A stretch of DNA of 64,000 nt from Macrococcoides bohemicum (GCF_042658685.1 NZ_JBHSQY010000030.1), one strand, 5' to 3'; counted from the stretch's first letter, positions 1 through 9,709 are shown. The notes: generated from the letters alone by a model not told the origin. Numbers and translations: made by a program.

Positions 1-92
1 ATCACTTTTATATCCGCTTCAGTAACTTTACCTTTTCCTTTAATTTTCTGCATTGTAGCCTGGAGTCGATCTGATAATCCTTCAAAAGCCAT
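1..92 (-). CDS. ffh: Signal recognition particle GTPase Ffh, N-terminal 30 codons (gene leaves the window)
   Basis: Only the first 30 codons are inside the window. They translate as MAFEGLSDRLQATMQKIKGK followed by GKVTEADIKV, the helical start of the Ffh N domain. Ffh is the SRP54 GTPase that binds signal sequences and 4.5S RNA and docks with FtsY. The ATG at 92-90 is preceded by an AAGGGGG-type ribosome site just after ylxM, which it follows at 12 nt. The ylxM-ffh order is the usual Firmicutes arrangement. Identification rests on a short stretch plus context, but both agree. Confidence 0.9.
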   Translation of the reverse strand, partial: MAFEGLSDRLQATMQKIKGKGKVTEADIKV

Positions 93-104
93 ACAATGAC
101 CCCC

Positions 105-446
105 TTATTCTATTTTCTGTAATGCTTCAATATATTGATTAATCTTATCTTTGTTAATTGTTACCTTTGCTAACTCTGTTTGAATGCTATTAATTAATTG
201 TTGTCTTTCTTCAAACTTTTCATATAAGCCTAGACGCGTTTCATAATCTTCTAATAATTCGTCAGTACGTCTAATATTATCATAAACAGCCTGACGTGAC
301 ACATTAAAAGTTTCTGCAATTTCAGAAAGTGATTCATCCAGTAAGTAATAGCGCTCCAAATAATTGCGCTGTTTATCTGTTAATAATGACTGATAAAAAT
401 CAAACAAATAATTCATGCGCATCGTTTTAACTAAATCACTACTCAT
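105..446 (-). CDS. ylxM: YlxM family HTH protein associated with SRP (UPF0122)
   Basis: A 113-residue all-helical protein with a helix-turn-helix of sigma-70 region 4 type around SLSEIAETFNVSRQAVYDNI and a charged helical tail. YlxM is conserved between ftsY and ffh in Firmicutes and modulates the SRP pathway; it is probably an RNA- or protein-binding factor rather than a classical repressor. An ATG three codons upstream (455) lies right against the AAAGG ribosome site. The ATG at 446 sits 9 nt from it and gives the family's usual start, so I chose 446. It overlaps the 3' end of ftsY by 8 nt, suggesting translational coupling. Confidence 0.9.
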   Translation of the reverse strand: MSSDLVKTMRMNYLFDFYQSLLTDKQRNYLERYYLLDESLSEIAETFNVSRQAVYDNIRRTDELLEDYETRLGLYEKFEERQQLINSIQTELAKVTINKDKINQYIEALQKIE

Positions 447-1704
447 CTCGAGCATCCTTTAAAACTTCTGCTGCTTTGTTTTCTTCCTCTGTAGATTGTT
501 CAATCATATCAGCAAATAATCCGTATACATAACTTTCTGCATCGAATGGCTGCAGGTCATCCAGCTTTTCACCTAGTCCGACAAACTTAACAGGAATGTG
601 TAATTCATTACGTATAGCAAGTACGATACCACCTTTTGCTGTACCATCTAATTTAGTCAATACGATACCTGAAACATCTGTTACTTCTTTAAAAGCTTTC
701 GCTTGAACTAAAGCATTTTGACCGGTCGTTGCATCAAGTGCCAATAATACTTCATGTGGTGCACCTGGTACAGCTTTTGATAATACTTTCTTCACTTTTT
801 CAAGCTCTGTCATTAAGTTCGCTTTGTTTTGCAAACGACCTGCAGTATCACAGATTAAAATGTCTGCACCGCGGTTCTTCGCAGCATTTACTGCATCATA
901 CATAACAGCTGCTGGATCTGATCCTTCCTTCTGTTTAATGACTTCAACACCGACACGGTCTCCCCATACTTGTAATTGTTCAATAGCACCGGCACGGAAA
1001 GTGTCTCCTGCTGCAAGCATAACTTGCTTACCTTGCGCTTTATAACGGTGCGCGAGTTTACCGATTGTTGTCGTTTTACCAACACCGTTTACCCCAACCA
1101 TTAAAATAACAGTTAACTCGCCTTCTTGAATATTCATCTTTTGAAGTTCATCGTCTTCCTGCTCGTAAATTTCTACAATTTTTTCAACGATAACTTCACG
1201 TAAATCTGCTGTTTCAGTGATATTTTGGCGTTTCGCTTCCATACGTAATGATTCTACAAGTTCCATCACTGTATTAAATCCGACGTCCGCCTGAATTAAC
1301 ATTTCTTCCAATGCCTCGAAGAAATCTTCATCTACAGTACGATACATCGCTAATAAATCATTTAATTTATTCTGGAAGTTTTCACGAGATTTCTCTAAAC
1401 CTTCTCGGAATTTCGCACCAAGCTGTTGTGATTCCCATTCTTCGAACTCTTCTATAGAGATTAAATCATCATCTTCAAAGTCAAATTCCCAACCATTAGA
1501 TTGTTTCTTAGGTGCTGACTTTGTTTCATGCTGTGGCTGTTCAAATACATCTACCGGTTTATGATCGTACGTTTTCGTTTGACTCTCGCTTTGGGGATCG
1601 ATATCCTGTGTTCCAATATCATCTAATGGTTGCAGGTCATCTTGTAAATTTTTCGGTTCCTCTTTTGCGACGAATCTATCTTTAAGTTTCTTAAAAAAAC
1701 TCAT
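439..1704 (-). CDS. ftsY: SRP receptor GTPase FtsY
   Basis: A 421-residue SRP receptor. Residues 1 to about 100 form the acidic, poorly conserved A region that helps membrane attachment. The NG GTPase domain follows: P-loop GVNGVGKTTT (about 204-213), DTFRAGAIEQL, DTAGR and TKLDGTAKGG. FtsY pairs with Ffh to deliver nascent chains to SecYEG. The ATG at 1704 shares one base with the smc stop (TAATG) and the 3' end overlaps ylxM, so smc, ftsY, ylxM and ffh are probably co-translated. All GTPase motifs are intact. Confidence 0.97.
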   Translation of the reverse strand: MSFFKKLKDRFVAKEEPKNLQDDLQPLDDIGTQDIDPQSESQTKTYDHKPVDVFEQPQHETKSAPKKQSNGWEFDFEDDDLISIEEFEEWESQQLGAKFREGLEKSRENFQNKLNDLLAMYRTVDEDFFEALEEMLIQADVGFNTVMELVESLRMEAKRQNITETADLREVIVEKIVEIYEQEDDELQKMNIQEGELTVILMVGVNGVGKTTTIGKLAHRYKAQGKQVMLAAGDTFRAGAIEQLQVWGDRVGVEVIKQKEGSDPAAVMYDAVNAAKNRGADILICDTAGRLQNKANLMTELEKVKKVLSKAVPGAPHEVLLALDATTGQNALVQAKAFKEVTDVSGIVLTKLDGTAKGGIVLAIRNELHIPVKFVGLGEKLDDLQPFDAESYVYGLFADMIEQSTEEENKAAEVLKDARDE

Positions 1705-4700
1705 TATTTAGTCAGCTCCTTTAGTTTTTTATCATCTAAATCTTTTAAATTCACGCTAACAAGTTGTGTTATTCCAGAGTTTTGCATCGTAACACCATAT
1801 AAACGATCGCTTTTTTCCATCGTACCTTTTCGATGCGTAATTACGATAAACTGCGTATCATGTGTTAAAGTACTTAGGAAATCAGCAAATCGATTAACAT
1901 TTGCTTCATCAAGTGCCGCTTCTACTTCATCTAGTATAACAAATGGCGCACTTTTTGCCTGTAAAATTGAGAATAATAATACAATCGCAGTGAGCGCTCG
2001 TTCCCCACCTGATAAAAGATTTAAATTTTGACGACGTTTGCCTGGTGGCTCAACAAATATGTCAATACCCGCAGTCAGTACATCTTCACTTGTAAGTTGT
2101 AATAATCCCGTACCTCCACCAAACAACTGTTTGAATATACGTTCAAATGCATGAGATACAGTTTCAAACGTCTCCATGAAACGAATAGAAACTGTCTCAT
2201 CCATTTCACGAATAATTGATTCTAAATTTGCTTTCGCTTCTAACAAATCCGCTTCCTGGTTTGTTAAAAATTCATAACGTTCACCGACTGTCTTATATTG
2301 CTCAATCGCATTTAAATTAACGTTACCTAGTTCTTCGATAGAAATCTTCGTTAAACGTACACGGCTACGTAGATGTTCTAAATCTGTCTGGAAGACATCG
2401 GCGACACCAAGTGTTTCCCAAACATAATCTTTTGCTGCTTCAAATGTCATCTGATATTGCTCAAGTAAATGATTAAACAGGTTATCCAGTAGAACATTTA
2501 GCCTCGAATGCTTTCCTTTTAATTCACCTACTCCATTTTCAATACCACTAATCTGACGCAATAATTCATTATATTCTTTATCCATATTGTCAATGGATGA
2601 AGCAAGTTCAGATAATTTTTCATCTTCAGTCTGGATAAGCGATTCAATCGTTAATTTTTTTTGAGATAAAGTTCTTAATGTTTTTTCTTTAGCAAGAATT
2701 TCCTGCTCAACAGCTTCTACATTTATTTGAGTTGCATCCAGATGCAGTGCATCTATTTCAGCTTGTACGTCTTTGATTTGAGCCATACGTTCATTTAATA
2801 TATCAGTCTGATGCGTAATATTTGTTGTTAATACTGCAAGTTCATGTTTCGTATCATTAATATTATCATTTAATTTTTTTTCAATAGACTTCTTATCGCT
2901 CGCATTAGTATTAAAATTTTGAATACGTGCATTTAAATTAACCAGTTCTAATTCGATTGTCTTTATCGTTTCGCGATGCACTTTAATAAGCTGTTGTCTA
3001 GAAGCAATGTATTCAGATTCTTTCATGAATGATTCTACTTCTTCATGCATCACTTTTAGTCGGCGTTCTTTAGCAGTTGCTTCTTCTAATGACAATTTCA
3101 GTTGATGCACATCATCACGCAATGCTTCGCCATCAATACGCAACTGGTTCACTTTCATTTCTTCAGTTGTTATCGTTTCTGATAATGTATCAACCTGCTT
3201 TTTAAGTTGCTCAGTAGATGCGCTAAATTCTGCAAGTTGATTTGTTACAACTTGTAAATCATTTCGTGCTGTTAAAGCTTGCGTCGGTTTATTTTTACTT
3301 CCTCCAGACATTGATCCGCCCGGATTAACAATATCCCCATCTAATGTCACGATACGATATTTAAACCCGATTGCTTTGGCGATTTCATTAGCATGCTTTA
3401 AAGTATCACAAACAAGTACATTTCCTGATACATTATCAATAATTGATTGATATGTTTGCTCTGTGTGAATGAGTTCATTCAGAGTATTAATAAAACCTGG
3501 CATATTGTTTACTATTTGACGTACTTCATGTGTAATTGATCTCGGTTTAATCACTGAGAGCGGTAAAAATGTTGCTCGTCCATACTTTTTATCGCGTAAA
3601 AATTGAATTGCTGCACGTCCCGCCTGTTCATCATCTACGATAATATGTTGTAAGCTTGCGCTAAGTGCGCTATCTAACGCATCATTAAATTGTATATCTA
3701 TTTCAATGACATCTAATACAGTTGTGTGAATACCATTTAATTGTTCTTTATGCTTTAACAACATACGTACGCCTTGATAATATCCTTGATACTCTTCCTG
3801 CATTAACGTTAAACGTTCTCTTTTACGCTCTAAATCTTCAATATAACGGCGTGCTTGTGAATATTTCTCACGAACTGTACTATAATCTGCTTTTTTAAAT
3901 TCAATGTCAGAAAGTTTATGTTTATATGACTGACGTAATTTATCAAGTGCATTGGTTTTAGAATTAATCGTATCATTTAAATGCACAATCTTTTGCTGAA
4001 CCGCTTCAAAGTCTTGTTCTACATTATAATTGATACTTTGTTGTTTCGATTGTTTCTGGTTAAATTGTTCGACTTCTTTTTCAATGAGTTTTATTTCATT
4101 CGACAGTGCAGTTTGCTCGCTTAACTTTTCATAATAGCTATCACGTGTTTCATCGATCAACGTTTCGATATCTGAATCTAGTTCTGCTAATTCCTTTTGT
4201 TGCGCTTTTAATTGACGATCTAACGCTTTCTTATTCGTCAATAAAGTTTGGATCTTCGCTTCAATTTCTTCTTTTCTTGCTAATTCCTTCGTTAACTGTT
4301 CATTATATTTTTTTAAACGTTCGTTTCGTTGTGCTGAGGATTCATTCTGGTTTGTTAAACGTTCTTTTAAAACGTTCACCTGACCGATATATCGTTCAAT
4401 TTGTTCAGTAGTTGAGAGGAGCGATTGATTCAGTGTATGAATGCTTTCCTGAAGTTCTTTTCTTTCTGATTTATGTTGTGATAACCTCTCATTAATACGA
4501 TCACTTTTTTCTTTTTTAAACTGAATCAGCCCATTAAATTCATTGATTTCCTTTTCATATTTAATAAATTCTTGTCGAGTCGTTTCAATATCAGCAATTG
4601 TCACTTGTATATCAGCATCTTTCATTTCTTCAGAAAGTGCTAAATATTCTTCAGCGATACTTGCTTCAATCTTTAAAGGTTCAACTCTATCTTTTAAGTC

Positions 4701-5291
4701 ATAGATGATATCATGTACACGCAATAAATTACTATTCGTGTCTTCTAGTTTGGATACTGTTTCTTTTTTGCGTTTTTTATATTTTAAGACACCAGCCGCT
4801 TCTTCAATTAATTGTCTGCGTTCTTCTGGTTTTGCGTTTAATACTTGATCGACTTTCCCTTGAGAGATCATACTAAATGCATCTCTGCCAAGTCCGCTAT
4901 CTAAAAATAATTCCGTTACATCTTTAAGACGACTTTTTTGTTTATTTAATAAATATTCACTATCACCATTGCGATATAATTTACGCGTTACTTCAACAAT
5001 ATCAGCATCAATGTTTAACATGCGCTTTTGATTATCCATTGTAAGTGTTACTTCAGCATAATTTTGAGGCTTTCTGTCCTGTGCACCGGAGAATATTACA
5101 TCTTCCATCTTGGCACCACGTAAACTCTTTGCTGATTGTTCACCGAGTACCCATTTTATCGCATCCGTTATGTTACTTTTTCCTGAGCCATTCGGACCGA
5201 CAATTGCTGTTACACCTGAATCGAAATTAACAGTTGTCTTATCTGCAAATGATTTAAATCCATATGCAGAGACTTGTTTCAAATAAACCAT
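1704..5291 (-). CDS. smc: Chromosome partition protein SMC
   Basis: A 1195-residue SMC ATPase of normal length. The N-terminal head has Walker A GPNGSGKSN (32-40). Long coiled coils flank a glycine-rich hinge (the GGSMSGGSKNK region, near the middle), and the C-terminal head carries LSGGERALTA and Walker B VILDEVEAALDEAN. SMC works with ScpA and ScpB to compact and segregate origins. The gene lies one base after rnc, the usual staphylococcal order, and overlaps ftsY by one base. No frameshift is seen. Confidence 0.98.
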   Translation of the reverse strand: MVYLKQVSAYGFKSFADKTTVNFDSGVTAIVGPNGSGKSNITDAIKWVLGEQSAKSLRGAKMEDVIFSGAQDRKPQNYAEVTLTMDNQKRMLNIDADIVEVTRKLYRNGDSEYLLNKQKSRLKDVTELFLDSGLGRDAFSMISQGKVDQVLNAKPEERRQLIEEAAGVLKYKKRKKETVSKLEDTNSNLLRVHDIIYDLKDRVEPLKIEASIAEEYLALSEEMKDADIQVTIADIETTRQEFIKYEKEINEFNGLIQFKKEKSDRINERLSQHKSERKELQESIHTLNQSLLSTTEQIERYIGQVNVLKERLTNQNESSAQRNERLKKYNEQLTKELARKEEIEAKIQTLLTNKKALDRQLKAQQKELAELDSDIETLIDETRDSYYEKLSEQTALSNEIKLIEKEVEQFNQKQSKQQSINYNVEQDFEAVQQKIVHLNDTINSKTNALDKLRQSYKHKLSDIEFKKADYSTVREKYSQARRYIEDLERKRERLTLMQEEYQGYYQGVRMLLKHKEQLNGIHTTVLDVIEIDIQFNDALDSALSASLQHIIVDDEQAGRAAIQFLRDKKYGRATFLPLSVIKPRSITHEVRQIVNNMPGFINTLNELIHTEQTYQSIIDNVSGNVLVCDTLKHANEIAKAIGFKYRIVTLDGDIVNPGGSMSGGSKNKPTQALTARNDLQVVTNQLAEFSASTEQLKKQVDTLSETITTEEMKVNQLRIDGEALRDDVHQLKLSLEEATAKERRLKVMHEEVESFMKESEYIASRQQLIKVHRETIKTIELELVNLNARIQNFNTNASDKKSIEKKLNDNINDTKHELAVLTTNITHQTDILNERMAQIKDVQAEIDALHLDATQINVEAVEQEILAKEKTLRTLSQKKLTIESLIQTEDEKLSELASSIDNMDKEYNELLRQISGIENGVGELKGKHSRLNVLLDNLFNHLLEQYQMTFEAAKDYVWETLGVADVFQTDLEHLRSRVRLTKISIEELGNVNLNAIEQYKTVGERYEFLTNQEADLLEAKANLESIIREMDETVSIRFMETFETVSHAFERIFKQLFGGGTGLLQLTSEDVLTAGIDIFVEPPGKRRQNLNLLSGGERALTAIVLLFSILQAKSAPFVILDEVEAALDEANVNRFADFLSTLTHDTQFIVITHRKGTMEKSDRLYGVTMQNSGITQLVSVNLKDLDDKKLKELTK

Positions 5292-5292
5292 A

Positions 5293-6018
5293 TTACGCTC
5301 CTGCCATCAGAATTGCTAACGCATCCTGCGCAGCTTTCTGTTCTGATTCTTTCTTCGTTCTTCCACTTCCGACACCTAAACGCTCACCTTTGATACAGAC
5401 AATAGAAGTAAATGTTTTAAAGTGTGCCGGCCCTTCTTCACTAATCAATTGATATGTCACCTGTTCATTTTTCGTCTTATGGATATATTCCTGTAAAAAT
5501 GTCTTATGATCTAATATGCCTTCAATTAAGTCTTCAGTAATATTCGGAAAAATAAACTGGTTGAAAAACTTTAACGTAGCATCATAACCTAAATCTAAAT
5601 ATAATGCGCCAACGAAAGCCTCAAATACGTCAGCAATTAATGACGGACGGGTTCTGCCCCCAGTTTTTTCTTCTCCTTTACCAAGAAGGATTAATTGATC
5701 AAATCCTAATTTTTTCGCAAATGTCACAAGTGAAGGTTCACATACGATTGCTGCACGTAACTTCGTTAATTTACCCTCTGGTAAATGACTGTGCTCTTTG
5801 TATAAATATTGTGAGACCATCAATTCTAACACCGCATCACCTAAAAATTCTAAACGCTCGTTATCATTCACTTTATCTAGTTTAAAGTCATTGATGAAAC
5901 TAGAATGTGAAAATGCCTGCGTATAAATCGTGATGTCTTGAGGTACAATATTCAGCATTTCAAACGTTATGTTAATTTTTTCCTTAAACTTCTCAATAAT
6001 TGCTAATCTTTTGTTCAT
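5293..6018 (-). CDS. rnc: Ribonuclease III
   Basis: A 241-residue RNase III. The catalytic endonuclease domain carries the signature ERLEFLGDAV (about 54-63), and a C-terminal double-stranded RNA-binding domain starts near residue 165. It cleaves dsRNA in rRNA precursors and antisense duplexes, which matters here because the window has a candidate type I toxin-antitoxin pair. A longer reading from an upstream TTG would place the AAAGGAGG ribosome site inside the gene. The ATG at 6018, 7 nt after that site, is the sensible start and gives MNKRLAII. It follows acpP but is separated from it by a terminator. Confidence 0.96.
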   Translation of the reverse strand: MNKRLAIIEKFKEKINITFEMLNIVPQDITIYTQAFSHSSFINDFKLDKVNDNERLEFLGDAVLELMVSQYLYKEHSHLPEGKLTKLRAAIVCEPSLVTFAKKLGFDQLILLGKGEEKTGGRTRPSLIADVFEAFVGALYLDLGYDATLKFFNQFIFPNITEDLIEGILDHKTFLQEYIHKTKNEQVTYQLISEEGPAHFKTFTSIVCIKGERLGVGSGRTKKESEQKAAQDALAILMAGA

Positions 6019-6101
6019 TTTTTTCCTCCTTTTCAAGTAATACTCTTTATATTTTACGTTAAAACGATTTATAAAAAAAGCAATATATGAGATTTCTAAA
6101 A

Positions 6102-6140
6102 AAATCCTATAGCACTAAAAATATTAGTGTTATAGGATTT
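6102..6140 (-). terminator. Intrinsic terminator after acpP
   Basis: A perfect or near-perfect 17-bp stem (6102-6118 with 6124-6140) around a 5-nt loop, followed on the minus strand by seven Ts. It sits between acpP and rnc, so the fatty-acid operon ends here and rnc-smc-ftsY probably needs readthrough or its own promoter in the roughly 80 bp that follow. Confidence 0.9.
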
Positions 6141-6146
6141 ATATGA

Positions 6147-6380
6147 TTAAGCTTCTAAAGATTCGATGTATTTAACTGCATCACCAACTGTGTTGATTTT
6201 TTCAGCTTCTTCATCCGGAATTTCCATTCCAAATTGATCTTCTAATTCCATTACTAATTCAGCGATATCTAAAGAATCAGCACCTAAATCATCTTTAAAT
6301 GAAGCATTTTCAGTAACTTTATCCGCATCAACGCCTAAGCGATCAACGATGATTTCTTTTACTTTGTCGAAGTTTTCCAT
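6147..6380 (-). CDS. acpP: Acyl carrier protein
   Basis: A 77-residue ACP. The phosphopantetheine attachment serine is Ser36 in GADSLD, and the protein is strongly acidic and helical as usual. It carries growing acyl chains between FabD, FabG and other FAS II enzymes and feeds PlsX. A GTG three codons upstream would add MKH, but the AAGGAGG site is 8 nt before the ATG at 6380, which gives the family's MENFDKV start. It closes the fapR-plsX-fabD-fabG-acpP operon. Confidence 0.97.
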   Translation of the reverse strand: MENFDKVKEIIVDRLGVDADKVTENASFKDDLGADSLDIAELVMELEDQFGMEIPDEEAEKINTVGDAVKYIESLEA

Positions 6381-6420
6381 ATGTTTCACCTCCTTAAAAT
6401 ATCCTATATTATTTTACCCC

Positions 6421-7155
6421 TTAGTTCATAAACATGCCACCATTTACGTGTAATGTCTGACCCGTGATATATTTTGCTTTATTACTAGCAAGGAAGCTCA
6501 CTGCCTCGGCAATATCATTAACTTCACCAAGTGAACCAAGTGGAATTTGCTGTTTCATACTTTCAACTAAATCTGCACCTAATTTATCTGTCATATCACT
6601 TACAATAAAACCAGGAGCTACAGCATTGACACGTACACCACGACTGGCAAACTCACGTGCAAATGTTTTCGTTAAACCTTCAACACCTGCTTTACTTGCA
6701 ACATAGTTCGCTTGTCCGGCATTCCCTAACGAACCAACCACACTACTCATATTGATAATGACGCCTGTTCGTTGTTTCAACATTTGACGTGTTACCGATT
6801 GCACAACGTTAAATACACCCTTTAAATTAGTAGCGATGACATCGTCAAAATCTTCAGCTTTCATACGCATTGTTAGATTGTCACGCGTTATACCTGCATT
6901 ATTGACAACGACATCAATCGAACCAAAATTTTCAATTGCAATACGTATCATTTCTTTCACTTCTTCAGCATCACTGACATTCGCTTTTACAGCAATCGCT
7001 TTTTGTCCTATTGCTTCAATCTTAGCTACAACCGCTTCTGCACGTTCCTGATTACCTGAATAGTTTACGAGAACATCAAATCCATCCTCAGCAAGTTTAA
7101 TTGCAGTTGCTTCACCTATTCCTCTTGAACTTCCTGTTACGATTGCTAATGCCAT
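6421..7155 (-). CDS. fabG: 3-oxoacyl-ACP reductase FabG
   Basis: A 244-residue classical short-chain dehydrogenase. It has the cofactor motif TGSSRGIG (7-14), NNAG (86-89), Ser138 and the catalytic YVASK (Tyr151, Lys155). It reduces 3-oxoacyl-ACP with NADPH in fatty-acid elongation. The start overlaps the end of fabD by 10 nt, with a GAGGTG ribosome site inside fabD. Its place between fabD and acpP separates it from the unrelated SDR at 59.3 kb. Confidence 0.95.
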   Translation of the reverse strand: MALAIVTGSSRGIGEATAIKLAEDGFDVLVNYSGNQERAEAVVAKIEAIGQKAIAVKANVSDAEEVKEMIRIAIENFGSIDVVVNNAGITRDNLTMRMKAEDFDDVIATNLKGVFNVVQSVTRQMLKQRTGVIINMSSVVGSLGNAGQANYVASKAGVEGLTKTFAREFASRGVRVNAVAPGFIVSDMTDKLGADLVESMKQQIPLGSLGEVNDIAEAVSFLASNKAKYITGQTLHVNGGMFMN

Positions 7156-8057
7156 GACTTCACCTCATTGATTTGTTCAAGTGTATCCACTTGTATCGTA
7201 TTTACATTTCGATCTATCTTACGCACTAATCCAGATAATACTTTTCCTGGACCTACCTCTATAAATGTATCTGCATTTTGAGCCACCAAATATGCTATAG
7301 AAGCGGTAAACTCAACTGGAGAATACAATTGTTTTACTAAATTTACTTTTATTTCATCTTTATCCGTCACAGGTAACGCTGTCACATTCTGGATAACTGG
7401 AATTGATGCATCACTAAAATCAAATGTATCTAAAAATGCACTAAACTCACTTTCAATAACTTTCATTAAGCTTGAGTGAAATGGACCTGTAACATTTAAA
7501 GGAATAATCTTCTTTATTTGATGTGCTGCTTTCGTTTCCACTAATTTATCAATCAATGTCTGATGACCTGCAACTACGATTTGACCTGGGCAATTTAAAT
7601 TTGCAATATCTAGCTTTTCGCTGACATTTGATAATCTTTGACATGCTTTTTCGATAATATCTCGGTCAGTACCCATTATCGCTGCCATAGATCCTACGCC
7701 CGGAGGAAATGCTGACTGCATCAATTGACCACGTTTACGTACGATGCGCACAGCATCAATCGGTGAAATGACTTCTGCTGCAACAAGTGCTGCATATTCA
7801 CCTAAACTATGTCCTATAACATAATCAGCGTTTAACTGCGCAAGTTTCATTGCTGCTATACTATGCATGACAATTGCAGGTTGTGTATTTTCTGTCTCAG
7901 CTAATTTTTCTCCACTTTCCATGATTGCAATAATATCCTCATCAAGAACTGCATTTAAGTCATTCAGTAATGACTTACCTGTATCATCATTATAAATATC
8001 TATCGCCATACCTGTGTACTGTGAGCCTTGTCCAGGGAACATCAATACTTTACTCAT
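7146..8057 (-). CDS. fabD: Malonyl-CoA:ACP transacylase FabD
   Basis: A 303-residue acyltransferase with GQGSQ near the N-terminus, the nucleophile elbow GHSLGEYAA (Ser84) and the catalytic-histidine region GPFHSSLM. It loads malonyl groups onto ACP. The open frame extends 34 codons further upstream inside plsX, but the ATG at 8057 gives the typical MSKVLMFPGQGSQ start and has an AAAGAGGTGG ribosome site. It overlaps plsX by 8 nt (ATGAGTAA). Confidence 0.96.
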   Translation of the reverse strand: MSKVLMFPGQGSQYTGMAIDIYNDDTGKSLLNDLNAVLDEDIIAIMESGEKLAETENTQPAIVMHSIAAMKLAQLNADYVIGHSLGEYAALVAAEVISPIDAVRIVRKRGQLMQSAFPPGVGSMAAIMGTDRDIIEKACQRLSNVSEKLDIANLNCPGQIVVAGHQTLIDKLVETKAAHQIKKIIPLNVTGPFHSSLMKVIESEFSAFLDTFDFSDASIPVIQNVTALPVTDKDEIKVNLVKQLYSPVEFTASIAYLVAQNADTFIEVGPGKVLSGLVRKIDRNVNTIQVDTLEQINEVKSWH

Positions 8058-9033
8058 CTGTTCCCACCTCTTTCGCCAATGTTGATACGACATCTTCTTC
8101 AACGGCAAGTCGAGCCTGGCGCAGTGCATTGTAAATCGCAACTTTATCACTAGATCCATGCGCCTTTATTACAAGACCATTCACACCAAACAATACAGCT
8201 CCACCATACTCAGAATAATCCATCTTACCTTTTAGTTTTGCCAAATCGTTCTTTATAATTGCTGTTGCTAGTTTATTTTTAGTACTGCTTGTTAAAGTTT
8301 GTTTTAACATTTTAAAAATATTGTTAGCTGTACCTTCTAGTGTCTTTAATATAATATTTCCGGTAAAACCATCTGTTACGACGATATCTGCCGTACTATT
8401 CAATAGCGTTTTAGGCTCAACATTGCCGATAAAATTTATTGAAGTTTCTGCTTTTAATAATGCGAATGTTTCTTTCGTCAATGTATTTCCTTTTTTATCT
8501 TCAGTACCAATATTGGCTAATCCAATTGTCGGATTATCTATTTTACGATTTGCTTTCGCATAGATATTTGCCATCTTTGCATATTGTATTAGATGTTCAG
8601 GTTTTGCATCAGCATTTGCTCCCATATCAAGTAACATAAAGCCTTTATTATCAATCGTTGGCATAGTCATTGCTAAGGCTGGACGCTCTATACCTTTAAT
8701 ACGGCCGACAATAAATAATCCTGCTGACATTAATGCACCAGTATTACCTGCTGAAACACATGCATCAGCTGTTTTTAACTTAACGGCTTCTGCAGCACGT
8801 ACCATCGATGCATCTTTCTTTCTGCGTACTGAACGTACCGGTTCATCGTCCATCGTAATTTGTTCTGAACAAGCAATAAATTTAAAATTATCATGTTTAA
8901 TCGTGTTATATTCCGGTAAGCCATATCCCTGAATCTCAACATCACTAAACGCTTTTAAGAAAAGTTCAATACCCTCTAATACTACTTGAGGAGCATCGTC
9001 TCCACCCATCAAATCAACTGCTATTTTAATCAT
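8050..9033 (-). CDS. plsX: Phosphate acyltransferase PlsX
   Basis: A 327-residue PlsX beginning MIKIAVDLMGGDDAP. It converts acyl-ACP to acyl-phosphate, the donor for PlsY in phosphatidic acid synthesis, and is peripheral to the membrane. Conserved features include SAGNTGALMSAG and VTDGFTGNI. It overlaps fapR by 8 nt and fabD by 8 nt. Placement directly after fapR matches the known FapR regulon. Confidence 0.96.
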   Translation of the reverse strand: MIKIAVDLMGGDDAPQVVLEGIELFLKAFSDVEIQGYGLPEYNTIKHDNFKFIACSEQITMDDEPVRSVRRKKDASMVRAAEAVKLKTADACVSAGNTGALMSAGLFIVGRIKGIERPALAMTMPTIDNKGFMLLDMGANADAKPEHLIQYAKMANIYAKANRKIDNPTIGLANIGTEDKKGNTLTKETFALLKAETSINFIGNVEPKTLLNSTADIVVTDGFTGNIILKTLEGTANNIFKMLKQTLTSSTKNKLATAIIKNDLAKLKGKMDYSEYGGAVLFGVNGLVIKAHGSSDKVAIYNALRQARLAVEEDVVSTLAKEVGTDE

Positions 9034-9598
9034 TTATCTCATCCTCACCTGTATAATACATTACAAATTGTCCAGTAAATACCGTCGTATGTTTAACTGT
9101 ACTCACAACTTCGATTTTAGCACGTTTATTTACTTTCGAAATAACTGTAGCTTTCGTAATGACACGATCTCCTAGCTTTACAGGTTTCTTAAAATTAATT
9201 TCACTCTTAGCTGTAAGTGCTAATTCATCGTTAATAACAGCTACACATAGTGAATTAGCTTGTGCAAATAAGTAATGTCCACGTGCAATCTTATTTCTAT
9301 AAAATACGTGTTCGTCTTTTATATCAAGTATAGAGATAGCAGATTTATCAAGTTCCAGATCAATGACTTCACCAATAATTTCATCTAATGGTAATGCACG
9401 TACCTCATCTCGCTGTTTTACTGCTACATCTTTAATACGTTCACGTAGTTCCGGAATATTTTGTTCTAATCGATCTAATCTGATTGTCTGGATACTCACA
9501 TTGAGATCACGACTCAAGTCTTCATCGGTCAAAAAAGGATCTTCATTAAGTCGTTTCGTGAGTTCTGACTGACGTTCTTTTTTATTTAATTTTTTCAT
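9026..9598 (-). CDS. fapR: Fatty acid and phospholipid biosynthesis repressor FapR
   Basis: A 190-residue regulator. Residues about 1-60 form a DeoR-like helix-turn-helix (LSRDLNVSIQTIRLDRLEQN), and the rest is a hotdog-fold effector domain. In characterised homologues malonyl-CoA binds the hotdog domain and releases FapR from 17-bp operators upstream of fap genes. It heads the plsX-fabD-fabG-acpP operon, and a candidate operator lies just upstream (9613-9629), consistent with autoregulation. Confidence 0.95.
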   Translation of the reverse strand: MKKLNKKERQSELTKRLNEDPFLTDEDLSRDLNVSIQTIRLDRLEQNIPELRERIKDVAVKQRDEVRALPLDEIIGEVIDLELDKSAISILDIKDEHVFYRNKIARGHYLFAQANSLCVAVINDELALTAKSEINFKKPVKLGDRVITKATVISKVNKRAKIEVVSTVKHTTVFTGQFVMYYTGEDEIND

Positions 9599-9612
9599 AT
9601 ATACAAATCCTT

Positions 9613-9667
9613 TTAGTAGTTGGTCTTAGTACTAGTAAATATAACATAATTGATATTTTAACTGCAA
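9613..9667 (-). promoter_or_regulatory. fapR operon promoter with candidate FapR operator
   Basis: On the minus strand a -35 TTGCAG (9662-9667) is 17 nt from a -10 TTATAT (9639-9644). Just downstream, 9613-9629 reads CTAAGACCAACTACTAA, which matches about 12 of 17 positions of the FapR box as I remember it (TTAGTACC-N3-TACTAA type). A second small palindrome, TACTAGTACTA, lies between it and the -10. The position over the transcription start fits repression. Confidence 0.7.
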
Positions 9668-9675
9668 CTTTTTAT

Positions 9676-9705
9676 ACAAAAAAGACCAGACTTGAATGTC
9701 TGGCC
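9676..9705 (-). terminator. Terminator after sortase
   Basis: Stem CCAGAC/GTCTGG (9686-9691 with 9698-9703), followed on the minus strand by TCTTTTTTG. It separates the sortase from the fapR promoter. Confidence 0.85.
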
Positions 9706-9709
9706 TACT

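Noticed and set aside
4106..4411. Open frames on the strand opposite smc and other long genes
   Set aside because: They lie antisense to well-supported coding regions, have no ribosome sites and no recognisable products.
8050..8159. Longer fabD start (34 extra codons)
   Set aside because: The extension lies within plsX and has no ribosome site; the start at 8057 gives the family's N-terminus.
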